Shown here one piece after another: positions 43,101 through 55,100 of a stretch of DNA of 64,000 nucleotides (positions are counted from its first letter, which is position 1; each line of letters starts with the position of its first letter). A program made the position numbers and the translations under genes. Source of the DNA: Atopsyche davidsoni (Eukaryota; Arthropoda; Insecta; Trichoptera; Hydrobiosidae); assembly GCA_022113835.1 (NCBI GenBank), contig JAILWY010000014.1, positions 13,575,501-13,639,500 of the forward strand, read 5' to 3'. The notes under the pieces are model-generated. The model did not search any database. It was not told the origin of the DNA and saw only the letters and a program-made list of their open reading frames with translations.

Positions 43101-46100
43101 ATTGCTTTAGTTAAAAAAATACACAAATATTTCATTCACTATGAAAGTAAGTGCTCTAGGACAATGCCTCTATAAGGCGAAAGAGCTCACAATATTTAAC
43201 GTTTATTGATCAGATGATAATCTGATTCTAGAGATCAGGATTCGAGAATGAAAGTTCGGATAATTGATTGTTTCGCAATAAAATAACTATATAAATGATT
43301 ATTTTTTATGTTTTTCTATTATAAATTGATATTTTCAAAATAAATCGTATGTTCCCACCACAAAATAAAATTGCGCATGCATTGTTGTTCGATGTAGGTT
43401 ACCATCGAGTATTAATCCAATAGTATTTCAGTATTCGGTATACGCCAGGTCACCTGCTGGATATCGATCCTCCTGTGCTGTATACCGCAGGGCGCTTGGT
43501 CAAGAGGTCATTCTTCCGTAGATGGGGAGCTGTCTATTCTTTGTTGATCTATATAATTTGATTGTTGATTTATATATATATATATAAATCAATTTATATA
43601 TATATATGAAAGTGTGTGTGCTTGGGGTTAAGCAATATTCCAGCGATAAATGAAACCATGGCTTTATGCACTAATACAGTTCATCCTTTGTCGGGCCTTC
43701 GCCCCAATTTTCTCTACAGAATCTCTGGACTGTTTCCAAAGACGCGCAATTACAATAGCGAACATTGCTACTCTCACATCTTGGACGTTCTGTTTGATGT
43801 AACTCGTAATTCGATTGTTACAATTTTAACTCATATTCTTGTATAAAATATATCAAGGTAATCAAATCGATTCAATTGCGAAGCAACGAGTTTTTTTTTT
43901 TTTTTTTTCAACAGGTGGGATTCGAACTCATTTTATCGTCATTTTCATTTCGACCATCGTGTCTCTATTACTAAGCGAGAAGCAAGAATTTAATACGCCA
44001 AAAATAAGTGTAAAGTTTCCACGTCGCTGATTAGATACGCTTAATATTTTAATCACGCCTATTTAATTCGACCTTTCGGCTCCTCTTCTGTCCACATATA
44101 ATGTGTCGTCTTTACGCCAAATATTTATACAGTGTTAAATACTTAATACACGTGAATTCACGAATTGCTGGTATGCAGTCTGCTATGTGAATAATACAAG
44201 CTGTTAAACATACTGGAGCGACGATGTGAGGCACGGAACAAACTGGAATTTTCGTGCAGTTTCGTGGTTGTAAATTTGCTTGTACTAGTTCTTTTGGTCA
44301 CCAATCTGCTTATTATTTAATTTTTAATATTTATTTTTCGTTTTGCTTAAAATTTACACTATTTTGAATATACATTTAAAATCATCATGTAGCAATCAAA
44401 TAATAATTTATATTACTTAAAAATATATATATTAGTTTTTGGTTTCAATAGTAGAAACTTTCTACACCAGTGCCCGAATATGACGTCATAAGCAGTTTGT
44501 ATATTTAACCCTTTGCACTCGAGACCGTTTCCGCGCGGACTAATCAGCAACTCGAAGCGTTTTTGGTGAATTTCTTACCTCTAACTTAAAATTATCACAC
44601 ACACAAATTAACACATAAAACTTTTATATTTGAATATTTAATGTATATTTACATCTTTACGAAGATAATTTCGTATACATAAGTCTTTGTAATTTTGCTT
44701 TGTATGATATTTCATGTAACAATTGCCGAGATGCATGCCCGGCTTTTCGGAACAATAGTATGTCGTTTGATGCCTTTTGCCGGATTTATTATACATATTA
44801 TCTTAATGGTAATAGATATTATAAAGCAAACAAAATAATGGTGCGATACGTAAATGAAAAGCTAATTAATATTGTGGGGGAGAAAAAAGTATATTCCTCA
44901 GTGCAATATAAGTTTAAACAAATAAGGACCTTCAAATGAATGATTACGATAAGAAGTACAAGCAAAAAATATATGGGTTGATTAGGTACACATCTAGTCC
45001 TTTTGCCACGGCTGTCAAGGTCGAACTGAGATCGCAGTCCTTAAATAACAAGATCACATAAACATAAACAAGATATCACCATAAATAGTTATCACCGCAC
45101 ATCGAATCTCCGCACCAAACAAAGTGGTGACCGAGACGCACCTCTCGAGTGCAAAGAGTTAACACACTTTAGGCGGGTACCAAATTGACTAAACTGATGG
45201 CGCGTAAAATTGCGCGTGTGAAATCTAGTCTATACACTCTTTGATTTGCACTTTTTGGTTTTTTTTTTTCCGTTTAGCAACTCCGAGTTAATTATGAGAT
45301 TTTTGTTAGTAAATTAAATGTTATTGTTACACAATAGCTTATATTATATTTTAAGCGGGTAACCAATGTGACTAAACTGATGTGCGAAGCGGACGAAATT
45401 CGCGTAAAATTGCACGTGTGAAATCTAGTCAAATAAATCGTTTCCTCTAAAAAGTTGAACCACTTCATACACACTTTGCGAATTACTTGGCATCACAACA
45501 ACACCACTTTGTCCTAAAAATTGTTCAATAATTGGAGGATTATCATTCTCTGACCACTCCACCTCTTCATTGTCACTTTGCTCAGAATCACTGGACAGTA
45601 TTGGTAGAAGTAACGTTGACGAGTCCTTAACAAACATTTCGAGCTGTAAACTTAAAGAATAACCTTCTGCCGCTTTTAGAATAAACACATTCAAAAACGT
45701 ATTAATATGCGCCCCGCCTTCGGGCAGTAGTCCGCGGAACGGGTACTAGTACCCGCCCCGCCTTTGGTGTGTTAACAAGCTAGAAAAAGCTCATTGTTGA
45801 AGTCTTTACTCGCTATTTCTAATTCAGGTGTCTGGGTGGAAATGTATCCCGCATGTGTCGCTATGTCCGGTGGTCGTGTCGCCTTCTCGCTTCGCCTCTC
45901 AGCTCGCGACTCCACTGTGGTTTCAGTGTCGTAGTCGCCAGCGGCCAGCTCGGTCTCCAGTACACGGTCGTAGTCCAGAGCGTCAAGTCGTAGCTCGTAG
46001 AGCTATGAATGCGTAGCTAGTTCGTGTCGGTGTAGCTACACCAGTGGTGTTTGATAGAAATGCACTTAACAATCTAAAAACTAAGCTACGTTTGACATTT

Positions 46101-49100
46101 TCACTGATAAACGCAAAAGGTATTGAAAAAAACACTACCTTTAAATATTTTCTATAAAGTGTAAATTTGCTTCCGGATTATGTTATTAAGCAATCGATTG
46201 AAGCGAGAAAAATCTTTGTGGGATTCGAACACGCTTCCGCGGCTATCGCGACCCAGCCCTCTGTCCAATTGAACCACTGCGGCACTGTAATTAAACTAGG
46301 ATTCGAATCGTCGTATGCAACCGAGCAAATTGTGAAAACTCTCATGAATAAATATACTGCTAAGCTTTTTAGGGTGAATTGAATTTAGATTTTCAAGCGT
46401 TAATGCTGACGGTTCGAAAATGGGTTTATTTTAGAAAATTCATGTTATTCTGTGTGTTTTTATTTTCTTGGTCAAATATCGATTATTGTAAGTTTAACCG
46501 CTAATAATAAAATAAATTCAATTGATAATGATTTTAAACAAAAAAATATCCATTCCATTTGTTTTAAAAGTCGTGTATGCGTTTTTAATCACCAGCATAA
46601 ATAAATTCTCGAATGGCACAAAATAATGTGTGGTTTTTTGAGGGAAAATATACAGAGCGGACTTTAATAAGGGATTCCAGACGTGTTTTGCATAAATCAC
46701 AAATTAATTTTATAATTTATCATTTCTTCTAATGTATATATAATTTCGTACGTATAATAAAATAATCAAAGGGAATAATGGAAAATTATATTCACATTAA
46801 CAACACGTTTAAACAACACTTGACTTAATTGTAGGTTAAATCTTTTTATGTTATTTGTTAATTTATCAATAAAAATATTTAAAAAACAAACATTTTTGTG
46901 GTCCAGTATCTCCAAAAAAATTCTCTTATCTCGTAATAAATTCAAGAATATAAAATTTATTATTAATTAAAAATAGACCCCAAAAACATTCTTAAAATAA
47001 CACTAGGCTAAATGCGACGTGAGGTTTAATTTATAATACTCCACAATATGAATGTTAGGATATATTATTAACTTTTTTTCCTTTGGTTTCTATAACCTCG
47101 TTTGGGATATTTCACATGATTTTGAAGTCAAAAAATTATTTATATTGTCTTCATTTTGGGTGCAATATGACTTCGTAAATATTGTATAGTCTCAAATTGT
47201 ATTTTGTACTATTTTTATTTTGATGTAAAGTAAATAATTCGTAAAAATTAAACAATAGATATATTGATGCTGAGATCCCCTCTTCTTAATAATTTTTTTT
47301 TTTTATATATTTAAGCGAAACTTAATACTTTAAGGCAATAGTATTCCAGCTTAAAGTTTGATGATGCCTTTATATTATTTTGAATAGTGAGAAAATCTAT
47401 TATATCTAAAAACTATTTGGTTTTGATTATAATATACGTCTCAACCAGTTGTTTAATTTTCTGTTCTTAAATCGTTTATAGAAAATCTTTTTGTGTGTCA
47501 ATAAATTATAAAAGTGCACAAGAAACAATATTAAACCAGTGAAACAAAACAAAAACTTTTGATATCCTTGGAGATTGTGCCCTCGTGTGTTGTCTGTGGG
47601 CCCTCGACTTCCCCGTGGATCACGGGGTCTCCCCGTATTGAAGTTCCTCGACCTGCTGCTAAATGAGTTTCGAGAAAGTGCTGAAGTATGACGGACAATG
47701 TCTGATTCGGAAGAAGATGCTGCTGTGGAGAGACAAGTTAAGGTTTCGCTGGTTGGCGAGTCGTCCACAGGAAAAGTGAGTACACCCAAACATATTAAAT
47801 TCTGTCAGTATTTTTATCACTCTTTATACCTCTAATTAAATTTTCATTTTGCAATCTTAAAAACATTTTATTTTTTATTGGCTTTTTTTTCAAACATAAT
47901 ATAGGAAGATTAAGTCTCTTCAACAGACTTCTAATTATTGTCAAATATTAGATTCTTGGATGCAAAATTTGAAAACAGTGGCCGAAAGTCGGGAGCACAG
48001 CCCAGGATATAGATATGTTCTGTGAGATGGTCACAAATGTCATCCGAGGAGAGGCAATGATGGTGATAAGATTCTTGTATGTCTTTTTTTTCTTCTAAAG
48101 AACTTGGTTTAAGCAATATATAATAAAACTTTCAAATACAATAAATTTCTAAAAGCTAATAATATGTCGATGATATTAAATTTAACTATGATGAAAATCT
48201 CTAGTCAGGGTCATTGTGAGATTTAGAGACCAATGCTTTGAGAAGAGTGGTTTACTCTACACACCCAGATCTAATAAGAGACTGAAACCGTAATCGTTGA
48301 AGCCTTGTCTCTTTGGTCTCATTTGTTTGCGAAAATTTTGATGGTTAATTATTTCTATAATAAAATATGTATTTTTAGATTGGAAATGGAAATCAAACCA
48401 CTCTTGTGTATATAATAACTTATTATTACTAATATGATTAGGCACATTAGTTTATATGTAGTTTATATTAGTTAATATAATAAACCCGTAATGGGTAATA
48501 AATACGCATCTGATTGACGTCCAATCCAAAAAATAGACATATAATAACTTATGTAAATTTACTAAACTTTTAAGTAATACAAGTAAATTTAAATCACATT
48601 ATTTCTTCTAATCTTAAATTATATGTTTTCAGAGTATGCTATGCGCGCGTTACCTAGGCTTGCAGTGGGCGGGGGCGCCTACGCAGGGGGCCGAGGTGCT
48701 CATGGGAGCATGCCCTGTGCGCCCCCACCACCCTGCTGTGCCCCTCAAGTTCTGTGACGTGGCGGGCGGGGCTCGAGACTCCCGCATGCTGCCGAACTAT
48801 CTCTATGCCTCTGATGTAAGACTTCTAGTATATATACCACAATCTAAAACCTCTCTTAAGCCACCTTGAAGAGAAAAACTCTAGATTTCCCATTTTTTCA
48901 ATGCCAACTACAAATTAAATCTACTGTCAGTTAATTCATTCATTAATATGTTTTTTCTTTTGCAGATAATTATTCTAGTGTATGATGTAACCAACCTACA
49001 GAGCTTTGAGCGACTGGGCTTATGGCTGGACAGCATCGCGGCTGCCATGGGAGTGGGCGACGAGGGGTTGGGACGGGAAGGAAGAATGCCCCTCCTGGCT

Positions 49101-52100
49101 CTGCTTGGCAACAAGGCAGACTTGGAGCACCAGCGCGCCGTGCGCCTGGCGTGCGCCCAAGCCTTTGCCAAAGAACACGAGATCTTCAGTTTCACTACCT
49201 CAGCTCGAACAGGCGAAAATGTAACAAACTGCCATGACACAAAAAAAATGGCTTAAATATTTAAATCATATTTTTTACAATTTTTATTGAACTCGTCTGA
49301 TAAAATTGAATTTTCAGGTAATTCCAACTATGATAACTCTAGTCTCTCAAGTCTTAGGAATACCCTTGAATAAATCTCTCTTAAGCTCTACCATTGTGAA
49401 AGCTGAACTGACTACGAATACAAAAAATCAAATGCTGGAAAAAAAGGCATCTATCAACAATAACGTGTTGCCGAATCAGCTGGCGCTAGATAATAAACCC
49501 AACAAGAAGTTCGGAAAGGAACCAATTTCGCCCGATGAGAGGCAAAAGGTCGGCAAGAGAAGCAGGAAAAGTATAAAAGATCTCGGAAAGAAAGCGTCGT
49601 CTGCTGTTTGTCTATTGCAGTGAATACAATTTGGCTAATTATACTGAATACTTTGATACGATACGATTTGCGATTACCATAAAATCTATGGTTTGAATCC
49701 CATTCGATTTTTCTCATTTTTTACATTAAAATGCTCTGTTAACACTATAAACTAAAATTGTTTAGTCTATGATACATAAATGTTAGTTGTGAAATTTTTA
49801 GAGAAGTGGAAAGGATCCTGGTGAAACTTAAAGAAGTGTAAGTAATATTTAACTAGTTCCGTTGTGTGCTGATCTCCTGCTGAATGCTGAAGTTACTGTT
49901 TGGTGATCTGAACTACTGACTACTTACCATCCCGGTTTTAGTCTTATAAGAAATAATATTAAATGTATTGAATATTTGAATATTTCAAATTTTTATTCTA
50001 CATTTGTACATTATGATAATTGTTTATAATTGATAATATGATAATAAATTTAAGTTTTGCCTCTTTTGTCTTTTTTTTAAGTAATAATAATTGACATGCA
50101 TTCATTATTGTTAGGATGTGTTATAAATATTTTTTTGTGATTTGCACTATGTATTTTATATATAAGTAAACTTTTAATAAAATTATTGTATGGTTGAACA
50201 TCTATAACTCCAATCTGTAAAATTTTTGTTCGTTTCAGCTCTAGAAGTTTTGCTTCATCGAAGGTCTTGAGTTATTGAGGTCATATGTAAAAATAAACAA
50301 TTTTATTTTACCTATGTCGTATTTATTTGTTCTTATAAGCTACTTTATAACAGCTTTTTACTTGTTGTCTTTTTAAGTCAATAAATGTAAACTTTTTACT
50401 ACAATTAATATGGTTGTTAATAATCATACAAGTTTTCCCAGAACAGCGTTCTATTCCTAGAGGGGGATTTTCTGTTCTCTAAATCGGCAGTGATCTTCAT
50501 GTAATTCATTTGAGTTGCGCTGGTCGGGAACCATTCCACATCCAAGAGTTTTGTTAAGTATGGGATCGGATTGCTGCAATCATAAAAAATATAAATATTT
50601 TCATAGTGAGAAGTTCTACTCGTTTGATTCATAAAATTTTAAAGTATTGAGGTATTTTGCTATGGATATTCTTAATAATCATTTCATCAATTTATTCTGC
50701 TTATGAAAATCTAGCTTTCGTCTTCTTATAAATTACTTACCCAGTTTTTACAAAGTTTGTCCACATTTTTACGAATCGGCTTCTCACAATAACAGACTGA
50801 TTATTTTTAGAAAGTTGTATATTTTTCGTCTCATCCGACAGCCACAAGTACCCAAGGTCGTCTCCGTGTGCACATCCCGGGTACTTTATTTCCCGTACCA
50901 ATTTAGCATAATTAAAAGCTCCGTCAAAATCAAATTCATAATAATATGTAGCTAGGCTATCTTCATTGGAAGACCGTATCCTCAACCAATAGTCAATTGA
51001 GTGGATAAACATAGCATCTCCTATTACCTTAATATATTCTGGTAATGTTTCTCTTTTAAGGGATTGGTTACCAAAATAAAATTGTTTAATTTCTTCACCA
51101 ATGGCTATTTTTGCTTCGGAGTCCTCTTGTAATCCCAAATCTGAGGGCACAACTCTTTGAAAATCGTCATTTATTTCTGCGAGTACCTCGTCGGTTAATA
51201 TAGGAAATAATTTAAGTCCTTCGTCCGTATTGAATCCAGCTATAATGGGAACTTTTTTAATTGCATTTGAAGTAATCAAACTCAGTGGATAATCTGATAA
51301 GAAGATTTCTTCATTATCAAATTTTCTCTCTACACAAGGCACAAATGGTGTGAACACAGTTGCACCTTTCTTTTTTGTTGTTCCTATTATATTAATAGCG
51401 TGGATTATTTCTCTTGGGGATTTACTTCTCAAATAATCCAATGCTTCTTTTTTATCTATTATATCTTTTCCAAGCGTTTTAGTTAGCTCGAACGCATCTT
51501 CAACAGATGAATTTGATAGAAACCTATAACCTATAGCAGAACCACTGGAAAGGATCGCTTTTCCGACCAGGCCATCCGTCATCTTGGTCATTAGTAAATA
51601 GTGCACTACGACAGAGCCGGCACTTTCTCCGGCTATTGTAACTTGGCTTGGGTCTCCTCCGAAGCTTGCTATGTTGTTGTTGACCCATCTTAAAGACGCT
51701 ACCACGTCCTTCAGTCCAGCATTCCCTGGGTTATCTTCAGTCATAAGGCAAAGGAAACCCAGAGCTCCCAATCTGAAATTTTGTTTGTTATGCTAGAAAC
51801 AGAAACTTAAAAATATTCCACCGTGACAAAATATTTTTTTTGCATTTACTCAAAATTGTACTAAAGTGGTTTGCCAAAATGTGGAAAATCAAGATTTATT
51901 AGGTCGATTTCAATTCGATTCACCGGCTCTCAGGATGGATCAGACTCCAGCCAGAGATTTACACGGCATTTAAACTGAGATTTTGAGCTCACTGCTCATA
52001 ACTTCTCTTAATTTTGAAATTTCTTTTTTTATTGTAAAACTATTTTCTGCAAGATGCCTGTACAACGATTTCTGCATATATAATACATATAATCTAAACA

Positions 52101-55100
52101 TTTTGAGCACTGTCATACGCTAAAGTAGATCTAAGTAAATCATAGATCACTGACGTTGTAGTCTATTTACATGTTAGTTCATGGTTTTACAGAAAAAGCA
52201 AAATACGATGTCCTTGAAGCATAGTTTACAACCTACTGTAGCAAATGAAGTTAATATTCCTATAACCTTAATTAAATTCCTCGGTTATGCTAGGAGATTA
52301 TATTTCTTACCTATAATTTGTAGTAACAACAATCACATTTTCTTGGAGTATTAATTGAGGTCCAAATACGTCGCTATTCCCAGATCCGGCATTAAATTCT
52401 CCTCCGTGGATCCAAAACATGACGGGCAGTAATTGTTTCTTTGTAGATGGGGTGTACACATTTAAAAACAGGCAGTCTTCACTCATTTGTGAGGAGTTGA
52501 GCTGGCGATCCTGGGGGCAGACGGGACCTTCTCTCGTGGCGTCTAATATGTTCACCCATGGTTTGATTGGTCTCGGAGACTAAAATTTTTATAGAAAATT
52601 AGTTTTATATATTATAATGGTTTCTTTTATTTAATTTCCTTGTATACTATAAAGCAAATGTCCAAAAAGAAACAAGTTGGACACGGCTGTAGTTGTCTCT
52701 CCTCACTTACAAGTTCGTTTTCACACCTGCCATAGTTATATCTCTTTTTATTGAAAATAACTAATGTAAAGATCAGTGCAAGCAGTTTAATTCATCGACA
52801 GATATTATAATGTAAATTTTACTTATATATGAAATGTCTAAACATAAGACCTTGAACCTCAGCTCTCCCAGGGGCGGCTCAGCGTAAGGAATGCCTTGAA
52901 AGGAATAAAAAGTGGCATCTTTCTCTTTAACTAGCTTCCCTCTTAGGAGTCCAGATTGCGTGCGCACAAGTTGAAGTTCATTGGCCAGTACTTGTATTGA
53001 ATAGTAAGAGAGATATGAAAATAAAATAAACAAGTTCAACAACGTCATGCTTTCTAAATGCGTGAATAAACCATCTGCTACTGACAGATAATACAAATAA
53101 ACTACGCTGCTGAGCAAGCTTGCCATTACATTACCTGATAATGTCCTTATCAAACAAAAAAGTTGTTTAAACACATTGAAGACCGGTCGAGATAAAAAAC
53201 TTGCCCAAAAGACTAGATAAACGGATACTATAGAAAATCTAGTTTGTTGTTACTCCAGCTTGAGAGCAATTTTTAAAGTGGATATTGGTTCTCAATGTGC
53301 CTCCAATTTATCTGCAGATTCAGAGCTCGGGATAATCCAATTTTAAGTTACCTAAAACAGAAGGAATGCTGTTTTTTAATGTTATAAAAAAAAATAATCT
53401 TGAGACATGGGCTCAATTTCATTTGTCATTTTATTATAGTGTTAACTGACTGGTTCTTTGTGTGCATAAAGGTTTTCTTTTTTTGATAAGATAAAAAATT
53501 TATTTTTGTTATATCTCATTAAAAATATGTATTTCTCATTGTTTATTTGTGAATAAACAATATAGGGCTATAACTAGAAATGTTATAGAAGAATTTCATT
53601 ATATTCATATTATTCCCTCTTTTCAGTAATAGAAAAATACACAGAGAACGTAAGATTCTGCATCATCTGCAACTACCTCAGCAAGATCATTCCGGCTCTT
53701 CAGTCAAGATGCACTCGCTTCAGATTTGCTCCCCTGCAGCAGAACCAAATCGTTCCCAGAGTTCGGAAAATTATAGAGGAGGAACAGTAAGTTGTATTCT
53801 AAAATTATGTTTATGGTATCGAATTTGTACTTGTCATCAACCGTTATAATAGAAAAATCTTTTTTTTTATAGTAAATAGCTTCACATCTTTGAAAAAAAA
53901 GAAAGTTTGTTTCAATTAGGCAACTAAATAAACTGTTTGATTTGTCACCGAGTTAAAGCTAATCAAATACACTGTTTAACACCAACATGGGTTCTTCAAT
54001 ACCGGTCTCAGAAATCACATTTCACAATGTGTCCTCACTTTTTCAGATTAACTGTCTCTGAAGATGGATTAAAAGCTCTGTTGACGCTTTCCGGCGGTGA
54101 CATGAGAAAAGTCCTCAACACTCTGCAGAGCACCTGGATGGCCTACAAGAATGTAACTGAAGACAATGTGTACACCTGCGTTGGACATCCCTTGCGAAAC
54201 GACATCGCCAACATTGTCAGCTGGTTGCTGAACGATGCCGAAATCTCAGTCTGCTATCAAAGTATCCTTTGCTACTAAAGATCAAACATATTAAAAAGAC
54301 TATGAACTTATCTTTTCTGGCCAAAGTCAGGATCATAATGCAATTACGGACCTAAACGACCTCTGTTACTCTCATAAAATAAGGTCACCGCATTCCACAA
54401 TAAACCCACACCTTAAAAAAATGCTTCATAGACATTTCTTCTTTTCCTTACATTGTTTTACAGAAATGAAGGACCTAAAAACAGCAAAAGGCTTGGCGCT
54501 GAGTGATATTTTGACAGAAATTCATACGTTGATTCATCGAAGTAAGTAGTTTGATAAATAATTTTATATTTCAGCTATCTACCTGTAAACCAGATGAAGA
54601 TCTTCTGTCATTACTTTATATGCCTCACAACTGCACTTTGGGACTTGCGGTAGGTGCAATAAAAGACATTGCGTAAGAAGTTAGTATCACAGGCCAACAA
54701 ACAGTAGCTTCAGCATTTTTGTTTTTGGATATCTAAGCTACTTCATACACAACACAAATACAGTTAAATCTAGAATTGATAGCACAATTTTTTCTGGCAA
54801 ATCAAAGCACTTATATATCAAAGCAAATTTCTCCATAAAGAATAATGGAAACAGATGATTCGTTCCACAAAATACCAGTTTATATTTTATTATTTATATT
54901 TAATATTAAGTGATTGAATTGGCTTTCACAATCTAATGGAATCGCTACTATTTGCTGGCAATCTAATTCTTGTTGTGCGACGTTAACAAGGAACTTATTC
55001 TGTGACACTTGATTTTGCCTCCAAGGATTGAATGCAATTTCACAGAAACTGCATTGTCGTTAAACAGATTTACCACTAATTAATTACCACATAATTGTTT

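Noticed and set aside
45425..45694. An expressed host protein of 89 aa
   Set aside because: It has no ATG at its head, lies wholly inside a TTAA-flanked inverted-repeat element, and matches the pattern of the piggyBac transposase N-terminus.
46219..46286. A functional tRNA gene
   Set aside because: A and B boxes are present but the ends cannot pair into an acceptor stem, so a SINE head is the better reading.
53049..53174. Upstream in-frame ATG of the carboxylesterase at 53174
   Set aside because: Starting there would bury the clear signal peptide 42 residues inside. The ATG at 53048 gives a normal secreted esterase of 551 aa.
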